Shown piece by piece: positions 32,494 to 42,747 of a DNA stretch of 64,000 bases; within the stretch, counting starts at the first letter, position 1, and each line of letters begins with the position of its first letter. The position numbers and the translations under genes are program-made. The stretch is from Streptomyces fragilis (GTDB taxonomy: Bacteria; Actinomycetota; Actinomycetes; Streptomycetales; Streptomycetaceae), in assembly GCF_003112515.1 (NCBI RefSeq), contig NZ_BEVZ01000002.1:558001-622000 (forward strand), written 5' to 3'. Under the pieces are notes generated by a model. That model was given only the letters and a program-made list of their open reading frames with translations. It made no database searches and was not told the DNA's origin.

Positions 32494-32739
32494 TCAGCGG
32501 CGCCGCCGTCCGGGGCCGGGACCGTCCGGCGACGGACGGGGCGGCGTGCGCTCCGTCTGTACCCGTACCTCTTGGTGGGCCTCGTGGGAGGTGATCCGGA
32601 ACGCCTCCTCCCAGGACGCGAGCGCGGCCGAGGCCGCGGCGGTGCCCCGGCGACGCACCCGGCGGGCCAGGCGGGCGAACGCGGCGACGGCGGCGGCCAG
32701 GCCGCCGAGCACCATCAGGGGCGGAAGGAGAACGTCCAT
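32494..32739 (-). CDS. Small single-pass membrane protein
   Basis: The 81-residue protein begins with a hydrophobic helix (VLLPPLMVLGGLAAAVAAFA, residues 3-22), followed by a strongly basic stretch (RLARRVRRRG) that should stay cytoplasmic. A short amphipathic helix (SWEEAFRITSHEAHQEVRVQ) and a Pro/Arg-rich tail complete it. Function is unknown. The start codon is close to the SRPBCC upstream region on the opposite strand, so the two genes are divergent. Codon bias is typical of the neighbourhood. Confidence 0.65.
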   Translation of the reverse strand: MDVLLPPLMVLGGLAAAVAAFARLARRVRRRGTAAASAALASWEEAFRITSHEAHQEVRVQTERTPPRPSPDGPGPGRRRR

Positions 32740-32793
32740 GCGCGGGTGAGCGTAGCCGGGTGCCGGGGCCGGGCAGTAGCCCTAGGGTGGAGG

Positions 32794-32844
32794 CGGACGA
32801 CCGATCCGGACGACCGATCCCGGACGACCGATCCCGGACGACGG
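32794..32844. repeat. 13-14 bp tandem repeat in the SRPBCC gene leader
   Basis: CGGACGACCGATC(C) occurs at 32794-32806, 32807-32820 and 32821-32834, with a partial fourth copy from 32835. The array ends eight bases before the ATG at 32852 and so forms the 5' leader or promoter of that gene. Confidence 0.75.
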
Positions 32845-32851
32845 GGGAGCG

Positions 32852-33289
32852 ATGGGGACGCAGGTCATCGAGCACACCGAACACACCACGGCGGCCCCCG
32901 GCGTGGTGCACGCGCTGCTGCGGGACGGGGCCGGGTGGCCCGTGTGGTCGCCGCTGGACTCCTTCACCCTCGAGTCGCCGGCGCCGGGCGGCGGCGAGGG
33001 CGTCGGCGCGGTGCGGGTCTTCCGCACCGGGCGGCACGTCTCCCGGGAGCGGATCGTGGCGAGCGTGCCGGACCGGCACTTCGCCTACGTGCTGCTCTCG
33101 GGGCTCCCGCTGAGGGACTACCGGGCGGACGTGGTGCTGACGCCGGGGGGCGGGGGCACGGAGATCCGGTGGCGCTCGGTCTTCCGGGCGAAGGTGCCGG
33201 GGACCGGGTGGGTCTATCGGTGGGCGCTGGGACGCTTCGTGCGGGATGTCGTCCGCGGGCTGGCCCGCTACGCGGCGCAGAACGGCTGA
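32852..33289 (+). CDS. SRPBCC (START/Bet v1-like) family protein
   Basis: The 145-residue protein has the polyketide-cyclase/SRPBCC pattern: an N-terminal strand (VIEHTEHTTAAPGVVHALL), a loop with WPVWSPLDSFTLESP, central strands (VGAVRVFRTGRHVSRERIV, YVLLSGLPLRDYRADVVLTP) and the long C-terminal helix (WALGRFVRDVVRGLARYA). Such proteins bind hydrophobic ligands or act as cyclases or dehydratases. Here the gene is monocistronic and the ligand is unknown. The start is directly preceded by GGGGGAGCG and by a tandem repeat. Confidence 0.82.
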   Translation: MGTQVIEHTEHTTAAPGVVHALLRDGAGWPVWSPLDSFTLESPAPGGGEGVGAVRVFRTGRHVSRERIVASVPDRHFAYVLLSGLPLRDYRADVVLTPGGGGTEIRWRSVFRAKVPGTGWVYRWALGRFVRDVVRGLARYAAQNG

Positions 33290-33296
33290 CCGACGC

Positions 33297-33430
33297 GGGC
33301 CGGCTGACCGCCGTAGACCCGCTGGCCGCCGTGGACCCGCTGGCCGCCGCGGACCGGCTGGCCGCCGCAGCCCCGCCGGCCGCCGTGGACCCGCTGGCCG
33401 CCGTGGACCGGCTGACCGCCGCGGCGACGG
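33297..33430. repeat. 18-bp minisatellite between SRPBCC and aldo/keto reductase genes
   Basis: About seven imperfect copies of an 18-bp unit, GCCGCCGTGGACCCGCTG and variants ending GGACCGGCTG, occupy nearly the whole gap. One plus frame would encode VDPLAA repeats, but no start codon with a ribosome-binding site fits, so I treat it as non-coding. Confidence 0.75.
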
Positions 33431-33469
33431 GCGGGCCGCGTCGCGGGACTCCTGTGCGATCATCCGCCG

Positions 33470-34414
33470 ATGACCTCCCTGCCACCGCACCCCGTCGTCA
33501 CCGCCGAGGCGTCCGGCACCTGGACCCTCGGCGACCTGCCCGTGCGCCGGATCGGCTTCGGCGCGATGCGGCTGCCCCAGACCGGGACCGCCCTGATACC
33601 CGACGCCGTGCCCCGCGACCGCGGCGAGGCGATCACCGTGCTGCGCCGCGCGATCGACCTCGGCGTCAACCACATCGACACCGCCGACTTCTACTTCTCC
33701 CCGCTCCGCTCCGCCAACGAGCTCGTCAACAGCGCGCTCGGCGGCCCGTATCCCAGTGACCTGGTGATCGCGACCAAGGTCGGCCCGCGGCGCGCCGCCG
33801 ACGGCTCCTGGGCGGCCGCCGCCACGCCGTCGGAACTGCGGGGCCAGGTCGAGGAGAACCTGCGCCAACTCGGGCGCGACCACCTGGACCTGGTGTACCT
33901 GCGGATGATGGGCCAGGACTCGGCCGCCGAACACTTCGGGGCGCTCGCGCAGTTGCGCGAGGCGGGCCTGATCCGCCACCTCGGACTCTCCAACGTCCGG
34001 CCGCGGCACCTCGACGAGGCCCGCGACATCGCGCCCGTGGTGAGCGTCCAGAACCCCTACGGGCTCGGATTCAACACCCGCCAGGCGGAGTTGGCGGCCC
34101 GCTGCGGTGAACTGGGCATCGCCTTCGTGCCGTTCTACAGCCTCGCCGGCGCGGCCAGGGAGGACGGGCGCGGCGACGGCGAACTGCCGGAGGTCTCCGC
34201 GGTCGCCCGCGCGCACGGGGCCACCCCCGCCCAGGTCCGCATCGCCTGGACCCTGGCGCAGGGACCGCAGATGCTGACCATCGCCGGCACCGGCGACCCG
34301 GACCACCTGGCGGACAACGTGGCGGCGGGGGCGCTCCGCCTGTCGGACGAGGAGCTCGCCTCCCTCGACGAGGCGCACCGCCGCGGTGACGGGCCGTCGG
34401 CGGAACGCGGCTGA
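33470..34414 (+). CDS. Aldo/keto reductase
   Basis: The 314-residue (beta/alpha)8 NADPH-dependent oxidoreductase has RIGFGAMRLP (27-36), the catalytic aspartate D70 and tyrosine Y75 in HIDTADFYFS, and K103 in IATKVG. Where most members have the fourth catalytic residue His (LHRxD), this one has LVYLRMM, so Arg145 occupies that position. Some AKR branches tolerate this. The cofactor end is ATPAQVRIAWTLAQGPQ. It probably reduces an aldehyde or ketone. Neighbours give no pathway, and it is likely monocistronic, starting close behind a TGCGAT -10-like box. Confidence 0.9.
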   Translation: MTSLPPHPVVTAEASGTWTLGDLPVRRIGFGAMRLPQTGTALIPDAVPRDRGEAITVLRRAIDLGVNHIDTADFYFSPLRSANELVNSALGGPYPSDLVIATKVGPRRAADGSWAAAATPSELRGQVEENLRQLGRDHLDLVYLRMMGQDSAAEHFGALAQLREAGLIRHLGLSNVRPRHLDEARDIAPVVSVQNPYGLGFNTRQAELAARCGELGIAFVPFYSLAGAAREDGRGDGELPEVSAVARAHGATPAQVRIAWTLAQGPQMLTIAGTGDPDHLADNVAAGALRLSDEELASLDEAHRRGDGPSAERG

Positions 34415-34537
34415 CGGCCCACGGCACCGCTTGCCCTCCGGCCGCACGGGCGCGGAACGGGACGGCGCCGGACGGCACCGGACGGCGCCCGGCGCTGGCG
34501 GGGCGGTGGCCGGGCGAGGGCCGGGCACCATGGGGGA

Positions 34538-35200
34538 ATGAGCGAAACCGAACCCTTCCCGCCCGAGCCGTGGGACCTGCGGGGCCGGATGCACGTCGGT
34601 CTCCGGCAGGTCCGTCCGAGCCGGCTGCCGAGGTGGCCGCTGCCCGACGGGGTCCGCCCGCTGGCCGTGGGCGGGCGCCGCCTCCTGCTGACCTTCTGCG
34701 TCGACTACTCGTCCGAAGGGACCCTCGCCTACCGGGAGTTGCTGGTGGCGCTCGCCGTCCGGCAGGGGCGGCGGATCGGGTGCACGGCGGTGGCGGTCTG
34801 GGTGGACAGCGAGCAGTCCAAGGCCGGCGGCCGCACCCTGTGGGGCATCCCCAAGGAGATCGGGGAGTTCGCCTGGGAGCCCGGGGCGGGGCCGCCGGGG
34901 ACGGAGCACGTGAGGCTCCGGGCCCCGGGGACGGGCGAGGTCCGTGCCGCGTTCCGGCCGGGACGGACCCTGCCCGGCCGGCTGCCGATCCGCACCCGTC
35001 TCCTGCAGGAGGTGGACGGGGAGGTGCTGGCCGTCCCCGCCCACCTCACCGGCAGGCCGGCGCCGGCCAGGGCGTCCTTCCGCCCCGACCCCGCCGGGGA
35101 GCTGGCCTTCCTGGGGGAGGGCCGCCCCCTGCTGTCGTTCACCCTGGAGGACTTCCGGTTCCGGGTCGGGTTCCGGCCCCCGCGCGAGCGGCTCGGCTGA
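34538..35200 (+). CDS. Acetoacetate decarboxylase-like protein
   Basis: The 220-residue protein belongs to the acetoacetate decarboxylase fold. The key segment is KAGGRTLWGIPKEIGEFAWE, in which the lysine of WGIPKE occupies the Schiff-base region of the family. Flanking strands include LLLTFCVDYSSEGTLAYREL and GCTAVAVWVDSEQ. It may decarboxylate or hydrate a beta-keto acid, but most actinobacterial relatives are uncharacterised. The start lies a few bases after GGGGGA. Its 3' end overlaps the convergent WYL-regulator gene by 62 bp, an uncommon arrangement. Confidence 0.78.
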   Translation: MSETEPFPPEPWDLRGRMHVGLRQVRPSRLPRWPLPDGVRPLAVGGRRLLLTFCVDYSSEGTLAYRELLVALAVRQGRRIGCTAVAVWVDSEQSKAGGRTLWGIPKEIGEFAWEPGAGPPGTEHVRLRAPGTGEVRAAFRPGRTLPGRLPIRTRLLQEVDGEVLAVPAHLTGRPAPARASFRPDPAGELAFLGEGRPLLSFTLEDFRFRVGFRPPRERLG

Positions 35201-36140
35201 GGCGGGCGCCCCACTCACGCGCCTTCTCCACCATCTCGGGCGGTCCGACGACCTGGAAGTCCGCCTCCGCCATGCCCACGGCGGTCACCGCCCAGTTCAG
35301 GTCGTCCGTGGTCAGCTCCACCCGGCAGCGGGCGCCGTCCAGCTCCTCCACCCGGCACCAACGGCCGATCCGCTGCCGGACGGTGTCCGCCGGGGCGTCG
35401 ACCAGCACCTCCACCAGGTGCGGGCGCGGCAGGTTCTCCAGCCCCGCGCTGACGAAGGCCGCGGCGTCGGCGGCGGGCAGCTCCCGGGGGCGGAACCGGT
35501 CGCCGGTCGCCTCCGGGGAGCTGAGCCGGTCCAGCCGGAAACTGCGCCAGTCCGCCCGGTCCAGGTCGTAGGCGACCAGGTACCAGCGCCGGCCCAGCGG
35601 CACCAGGCGGTGCGGCTCGGCGTGCCGCTCGCTGCGGGTGCCGTCGGCGGCGCGGTAGCCGAACCGGAGCCGCTCCTCGTTCCGGCAGGCCAGCGCCACC
35701 GTGGTCAGCGCCGAGGGATCCACCGCCGGGCCCTCGCCGTCGCCCCACCGGACCGGCACCGTCACCTCGTGCAGCGCCTCCACCCGGCGGCGCAGACGGG
35801 CCGGCATCACCCGCACCACCTTCGCCAGCGCCCGCACGGACGACTCGGCCATCCCCTCCACCGCGTTCTGCGCCGCCGCCTGGAGCCCCAGCACCAGGGC
35901 GACCGCCTCCTCGTCGTCGATCACCAGCGGGGGCAGCGCGGCACCGGCCGCCAGCTGGTAGCCGCCGTCCACCCCGCGGTTCGCCTCCACCGGGTAGCCC
36001 AGCTCGCGGAGCCGGTCGACGTCGCGGCGCAGCGTCCGCGGGGAGACGCCCAGCCGGTCGGCCAGCTCGGTCCCCGGCCAGTAACGGTGGGTCTGCAGCA
36101 GGGAGAGCAGCCGCAGGGTGCGTGCACTGGTGTTCGCCAT
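35139..36140 (-). CDS. WYL-domain transcriptional regulator (HTH_11 plus WYL)
   Basis: The 333-residue regulator has an N-terminal winged helix (TLRLLSLLQTHRYWPGTELA, then DRLGVSPRTLRRDVDRLREL), a linker (GYQLAAGAALPPLVIDDEEA) and a WYL ligand-binding domain whose RRWYLVAYDLDRADWRSFRL provides the name-giving motif. A C-terminal WCX extension follows. WYL domains bind nucleic-acid or small ligands. ATG 36140 directly follows the divergent promoter shared with the DinB gene, where the dyad ATTGCGG-N11-CCGCAAT lies. Regulation of the DinB-family gene is likely. Its 3' end overlaps the acetoacetate-decarboxylase-like gene. Confidence 0.9.
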   Translation of the reverse strand: MANTSARTLRLLSLLQTHRYWPGTELADRLGVSPRTLRRDVDRLRELGYPVEANRGVDGGYQLAAGAALPPLVIDDEEAVALVLGLQAAAQNAVEGMAESSVRALAKVVRVMPARLRRRVEALHEVTVPVRWGDGEGPAVDPSALTTVALACRNEERLRFGYRAADGTRSERHAEPHRLVPLGRRWYLVAYDLDRADWRSFRLDRLSSPEATGDRFRPRELPAADAAAFVSAGLENLPRPHLVEVLVDAPADTVRQRIGRWCRVEELDGARCRVELTTDDLNWAVTAVGMAEADFQVVGPPEMVEKAREWGARLSRAARAGAGTRPGTGSPPG

Positions 36141-36159
36141 GTCATCCAGTGTGGCGGCG

Positions 36160-36184
36160 ATTGCGGACAGGAACCGGCCGCAAT
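36160..36184. promoter_or_regulatory. Inverted repeat in the WYL/DinB divergent promoter
   Basis: ATTGCGG (36160-36166) and CCGCAAT (36178-36184) form a perfect 7-bp dyad with 11-nt spacing. It lies 20 bp from the WYL-regulator start and just upstream of a -10-like TAGCGT (36191-36196) for the DinB gene, so it is a likely operator for the WYL protein. Confidence 0.5.
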
Positions 36185-36275
36185 GCGATCTAGCGTGGAA
36201 CGTGTCCGAGGACGAGGGGGACGGCCGGCGTGCGACGCCCCGTGCCCCTGCAAGACGAACGAAGGCGATACCGAG

Positions 36276-36830
36276 ATGAGCGTCGAAGAAATGATCACGT
36301 CGGCAGACACCACCGGAACCCTCGACGGCGAGCGCGCCGACATCCTGGAGATGCTGGTCCGCCATCGCGAGTTCCTGCGCATGACCGTGCGTGACATCAC
36401 CGACGAGCAGGCCCGGTTGCGGCCCACCGTGAGCGAGCTGAGCCTCGGCGGGCTGATCAAGCACGTGGCCTCGGTGGAGACGGCCTGGGTGGACTTCATC
36501 CTCCAAGGGCCCTCCGCGCTCGGCGACTTCGAGAACATGACGGAGGCGGACTGGGAGAAGCGCGCCGCGGACTTCCAGATGCTGCCCGACGAGACGCTGG
36601 CCGGGCTGCTCGAGGCCTACGACCGGGTGGCGGCCCGCACCGACGGCCTGGTCGCCACGCTGCCCGACCTGGACGCGAGCCACCCGCTGCCCAAGGCTCC
36701 CTGGTTCGAGGGGGACCGCAGTTGGTCCGCCCGGCGGGCCCTGCTCCACATCGTCGCGGAGACCTCGCAGCACGCCGGGCACGCGGACATCATCCGCGAG
36801 ACCCTGGACGGCGCGAAGACGATGGGATGA
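36276..36830 (+). CDS. DinB-family protein (DUF664-like)
   Basis: The 184-residue four-helix-bundle protein has the three histidines that bind metal in DinB/YfiT proteins at plausible positions: LIKHVASVETAWVD, then LLHIVAETSQHAGHADIIRE. The helix motif MTVRDITDEQARLRPTVSEL is typical of the mycothiol-dependent-enzyme relatives in actinobacteria. It could be a thiol transferase or hydrolase. The ATG at 36276 follows GAAGGCGATACCGAG. It is divergent from, and probably controlled by, the WYL regulator. Confidence 0.87.
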   Translation: MSVEEMITSADTTGTLDGERADILEMLVRHREFLRMTVRDITDEQARLRPTVSELSLGGLIKHVASVETAWVDFILQGPSALGDFENMTEADWEKRAADFQMLPDETLAGLLEAYDRVAARTDGLVATLPDLDASHPLPKAPWFEGDRSWSARRALLHIVAETSQHAGHADIIRETLDGAKTMG

Positions 36831-36834
36831 CACC

Positions 36835-36860
36835 CGGCGGCGGGCCCGCGCCCGCCGCCG
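36835..36860. terminator. Hairpin between DinB and RBBP9-like genes
   Basis: CGGCGGCGGGC (36835-36845) pairs perfectly with 36850-36860 around a 4-nt loop, four bases after the DinB stop and before the 3' end of the convergent hydrolase gene. Confidence 0.65.
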
Positions 36861-36902
36861 CGCCGGCCCGCGGCTCCGGACCCCGCCGCTCATCGTGAAG
36901 GG

Positions 36903-37514
36903 TCAACGGGTCGCGCCCACAGGGGAGTCGGCGGCCGGGGAGAGGCACCAGTCGAGGAGGGCCGACCACGGGCCGTAGCCGGAGTCCGGGTTCAGGTGGG
37001 CGGTGCCGGGCAGCACGTCCGCCGGAACCGCGTGCGGCCGGGCGTAGGCCGCGTCCGCGCCCTCCACGCAGTACGGGTCGTCGTCGCCGCAGACCACCCG
37101 GATGTGCCGGGCGGCGGCGCCCAGCCGCTCGCGGGTGACCGGCGGGGCCGTGAAGGCGGCGATCTCGGGGGTGTCGCGCAGGAAGGCGGGCCCCGGCGGC
37201 GCGATCAGCAGGACCCGGTCCACGGGGTCGCCGACCGAGCCGCGGGCGACGGCGTGCAGCCAGGTGCAGCAGGCGAGGCTGTGGCACAGGACGGTGCGGC
37301 GCCGGGCCCGCAACGAGGCCAGGTGCTTCTCGTACTCCGCCAGCCAGACCTCCGGGCGCGGCTCGTCGGGGTCGGGCAGCTGGGGGTACACCACCTCGTG
37401 CCCCAGACCGGTGAGCCGGTCGGCCAGCCAGTGCTGCCAGTGGCCGGCCGGCCGGCGGTTCTGCCAGCCGTGCAGGATGAGGAAGCCCTTCTCGGGCGTG
37501 CTGTCGTCGCTCAT
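36903..37514 (-). CDS. RBBP9/YdeN-family alpha/beta hydrolase
   Basis: The 203-residue serine hydrolase starts FLILHGWQNRRPAGHWQHWL, the RBBP9/YdeN signature. Its nucleophile elbow is LCHSLACCTWLH, with the serine in HSLA in place of GHSLG. The charge-relay aspartate lies in VVCGDDDPYC and the histidine in LPGTAHLN. ATG 37514 was chosen because upstream in-frame sequence is low-complexity. Substrates of this family are largely unknown. It is convergent with the DinB gene. Confidence 0.88.
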   Translation of the reverse strand: MSDDSTPEKGFLILHGWQNRRPAGHWQHWLADRLTGLGHEVVYPQLPDPDEPRPEVWLAEYEKHLASLRARRRTVLCHSLACCTWLHAVARGSVGDPVDRVLLIAPPGPAFLRDTPEIAAFTAPPVTRERLGAAARHIRVVCGDDDPYCVEGADAAYARPHAVPADVLPGTAHLNPDSGYGPWSALLDWCLSPAADSPVGATR

Positions 37515-37665
37515 CGGCCCATGATCGGCAGCCGTCGGACCAGGCGTCCAGCGCGGTCCGGCAGACGGACGACGGACGTCCGGCGGTGCCACGACGTCCG
37601 TCGACCGGACGGCCCGGGCGCCGGCCCGCACGGCCCCGACCGCGTGGACCGGCGCCTGGGCCCCA

Positions 37666-38058
37666 TCAGGGACGGACGTACGGACGGGTCATGATCTCCA
37701 TGTTGTGGCCGTCCGGGTCGGCGAAGTACGCGCCGCGTCCGCCGAAGAGCCGGTTGACGCGACCCGGCTCGGTGTGGCGCGGGTCGGCGAAGTAGGTCAC
37801 GCCCAGGACCTCCAGGCGGTCGATCATCGCGTCGAACTGTTCCTCGGGGACCAGGAACGCGTAGTGCTGGCCCTGGACCGGCTCGTCGCGCTTCTCGTAG
37901 TAGTCGAGCGTGACGCCGTTGCCGAGGTCGACCGGCAGGAAGGGGCCGAACGGGACCCCGACCCGCAGGCCGAGGACGGCGGCGAGGAACTCGGCGGACA
38001 GTTCGCGGTCCCTGGCGTGGACGACGACGTGGTCGAGCTGGACTGCGGTGACGGACAT
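37666..38058 (-). CDS. VOC-family (glyoxalase/bleomycin-resistance fold) protein
   Basis: The 130-residue protein contains two beta-alpha-beta-beta-beta modules: AVQLDHVVVHARDRELSAEF with His10 as potential metal ligand, then FAFLVP-like HYAFLVPEEQFDAMIDRLEV, and RGAYFADPDGHNMEIMTRPY where Glu near the end completes the usual metal site. Length is typical of single-domain VOC proteins. It may be a dioxygenase, lyase or resistance protein. Context gives no clue. The gene is monocistronic on the minus strand. Confidence 0.85.
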   Translation of the reverse strand: MSVTAVQLDHVVVHARDRELSAEFLAAVLGLRVGVPFGPFLPVDLGNGVTLDYYEKRDEPVQGQHYAFLVPEEQFDAMIDRLEVLGVTYFADPRHTEPGRVNRLFGGRGAYFADPDGHNMEIMTRPYVRP

Positions 38059-38208
38059 GCGGGTGACGCTCCAGTGTCGGTTCCGGAAGGTGCAGGTGCG
38101 GGGATCCGGAACCGGGGGCGGGCCACGGGCCCGCGCCGACGTCACGCCGAGGCCGGGCGCCTCACTCGTGCGTGGCCCGCGGCCGACCCGGCAGTCATGG
38201 CAGCAGTT

Positions 38209-38324
38209 TAGGGCCTGTCCGGCGGATCTTGCCGTTCCTGCTGCCGGGTGCCCTTGTCACCGCCCTGAGCGGGGTCTCGTGCGTGCCAAACCCCGCGACC
38301 CACATGCACCGCAGGACAGCCCTA
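38209..38324. mobile_element. MITE-like element with terminal inverted repeats
   Basis: TAGGGCCTGTCC (38209-38220) and GGACAGCCCTA (38314-38324) are inverted repeats differing by one inserted C, about 93 bp apart, with TA at both outer ends as expected for a TA-targeting transposition event. No transposase gene fits inside. The right end supplies the TAG stop codon of the FAD-monooxygenase gene. It could be an IS remnant, a MITE or a fortuitous dyad. Confidence 0.4.
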
Positions 38325-39737
38325 GGCGGACGGCGTCCTCTCCGCGGCGCCCACCGGAAGTCCGGCCGCCCGCAGTTCGGCCGCGCTCAGCGGCGGGCCG
38401 TCCAGCAGGGGTTTCCGGCGGCCGAGCAGGAGCAGGGCGAGCATGTCCGGCCGCATCAGCCGGGTGGCCGGTCGCTCCATGCTCATGACGTCCAGCAGGA
38501 TGCGCAGCGCCCGCGGATTGCGGGCTCCGGCGTCGACGGCACGGTCCACGTACCCGGCCAGCAGCCGCTCCGCGCGGCTCGGCGGACGGTCGGCGGCCCC
38601 CGGGTAGAACACGTCCTGGCCGACCGCCAGGTTCCACGCGTTCTCCACCGGCCGCGCCGCGGCCCGCTGGACCCGCCGGGCGGTCAGCGGGTCGGCGAGG
38701 TCGTGCCGGCGCAGCACCTCGCGCAGCGCGACGACGCTCTGCGCGGCGGCGCTCAGCCCGTGGCCGTACACCGGGTTGTAGCCGGCGATCGCGTCGCCCA
38801 GCACGACGAAGCCGGCCGGCAGACGCCTGGCCCGCTCGTAGTAGCGGCGCCGGTTCGCGGTGCTGCGGGTGGTGACCACCGGCCCCAACGGCTCGGCGTC
38901 GGCGATCAGTTCACCGATCACCGGGTGAGGGAGGGAGCGCGCGAACGACACGAAGGCGTCGGGGTCGCCGGTCGGGCGTCCGTCACGGCTGCCGGCCACG
39001 GTGACCAGCCACCGGCCGCCCTCGATCGGGTTGAGGATGCCGCCCCGTCCCACCTTGGCGTGCGGATCGGCCTGGACGTTGACGACCGGGAACCGCTCCG
39101 CCCCCGCCGGTGCTCGGTAGAGGCGGCTGGCGTAGCCCATGCCCGAGTCCACGGTGCGCTCCGGCACCGGGGGCAGGCCGAGTTCCGCCAGCCAGACCGG
39201 GGCGCGGCCCGCACGTCCGCTCGCGTCCACCACCAGGTCCGCGGTCAGCCTCTCGCGCGCGCCGCCCTCACCGGTCACCACGTCGACGCCGACGACCCGG
39301 TCCGGCGCGCCCGCCAGGCCGACCGCCTCGGCGCCGGCCCGCAGCGTCACCCGGTCGTCGCGCAGCACCCGGGCGCGGACCACGGCGTCGAGCAGGTCCC
39401 GGCCGCACACCACGTTGGTGTGCCGGGAGTGGGTGAAGCGGCGGAACCACTGCCCCGAGGGAGCCTTGGAGACCAGGTCCGCCATGATCCGGGCGCGCCA
39501 GGCGCCCCTCGCCGTCAACTCCTCGGTCAGGCCTGGCAGCAGCGACTCCATGGCCTTCACCCCGCCGGACCACAGCACGTGGGCGTGCCGGGCCTGTGGC
39601 AGGCCCCGGCGCGGCTCGGGCCCCTCGGGGAGCCGGTCACGCTCGACGACGGTGACGTCGGCGTACTCGGCCAGGACGGCGGCGGCCAGCATTCCGGTGA
39701 TGCTGCCGCCGACGACGACGGCGGTGCGGCGGGACAT
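38322..39737 (-). CDS. FAD-dependent monooxygenase/oxidoreductase (group A flavoprotein)
   Basis: The 471-residue flavoenzyme has an N-terminal FAD-binding Rossmann motif (RRTAVVVGGSITGMLAAAVL), the ribose-binding glutamate region (VTVVERDRLPEG), a DG-like segment (LTADLVVDASGRAGRAPVWL) and the second FAD motif GFVVLGDAIAGYNPVYGHGL. It resembles geranylgeranyl-reductase/PHBH-type hydroxylases. It lies beside the geosmin synthase gene in the opposite orientation, so terpenoid modification is possible but unproven. Its stop codon lies within the terminal repeat at 38314-38324, so the original C-terminus may have been altered. ATG 39737 was chosen by the start of the Rossmann strand. Confidence 0.88.
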   Translation of the reverse strand: MSRRTAVVVGGSITGMLAAAVLAEYADVTVVERDRLPEGPEPRRGLPQARHAHVLWSGGVKAMESLLPGLTEELTARGAWRARIMADLVSKAPSGQWFRRFTHSRHTNVVCGRDLLDAVVRARVLRDDRVTLRAGAEAVGLAGAPDRVVGVDVVTGEGGARERLTADLVVDASGRAGRAPVWLAELGLPPVPERTVDSGMGYASRLYRAPAGAERFPVVNVQADPHAKVGRGGILNPIEGGRWLVTVAGSRDGRPTGDPDAFVSFARSLPHPVIGELIADAEPLGPVVTTRSTANRRRYYERARRLPAGFVVLGDAIAGYNPVYGHGLSAAAQSVVALREVLRRHDLADPLTARRVQRAAARPVENAWNLAVGQDVFYPGAADRPPSRAERLLAGYVDRAVDAGARNPRALRILLDVMSMERPATRLMRPDMLALLLLGRRKPLLDGPPLSAAELRAAGLPVGAAERTPSA

Positions 39738-39811
39738 GGGCGGACTCTTTCGCAGGGGACCAGGGCGGGACGGGCGGATTCGGCAACGGGAGCGGTGAGC
39801 GGGGGACGGGA

Positions 39812-39976
39812 TCAGGGAGCGGGGGCCGGGCACCGCCGCGACAGCCCGCCGGGCGGCCCGGCCGCCTCGGGCGCGCCGGTCACCTCGAGCGCGCCGGTCG
39901 CGAGCGCGCCGGTCCCCTCGGCCTCGGCGGCCTCGGCGTGACCCGCGTGCAGGTCCTGGTAGGTCAGGGAGGGCAC
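39812..39976 (-). CDS. Possible 54-residue protein upstream of the FAD monooxygenase
   Basis: GTG 39976 follows GGGGGAACAGC and opens VPSLTYQDLHAGHAEAAEAE, then an Ala/Gly/Thr-rich low-complexity tail. There is no membrane segment or recognised family. It would be the first gene of a two-gene unit with the FAD monooxygenase 74 bp downstream and divergent from geosmin synthase. Support rests on the ribosome-binding site and reading frame only. Confidence 0.3.
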   Translation of the reverse strand: MPSLTYQDLHAGHAEAAEAEGTGALATGALEVTGAPEAAGPPGGLSRRCPAPAP

Positions 39977-40077
39977 CGCTGTTCCCCCGTCAGCCACTGG
40001 GTCCGGAGTGGAACATGATTCGAACATCGTTGATCCGTGCGAGGCCAGAGCAAGATTCGGCCAGGTCGTCCGATTGA

Positions 40078-42516
<2,439 letters not shown>

Positions 42517-42747
42517 CCGCACCCGGCGCCCGCCCGGCGGTGTGCCCCGTGTGTCCCCGTGTGCTCCCTGTGTCCCCCGGGCGCGGGCGCGGTACGGGGG
42601 CCACGGCCGGGCCCACCAGGCCCGCAAACAGGGCGGGAACACGTCAATGCGGCACCGCCGCAGGTGCGGATGGGGGACACTTGAGGCCTGGGGCACCCCC
42701 GGTGCCCGTGCCCCACCGCGCCCTTCACCTTCCACGGAGGCCCCCGG

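Noticed and set aside
32378..35218. 946-codon minus-strand open frame antisense to SRPBCC, aldo/keto reductase and ADC-like genes
   Set aside because: Repetitive RRPAGPRR and similar strings are antisense translation of the 18-bp repeat. There are no protein-like features.
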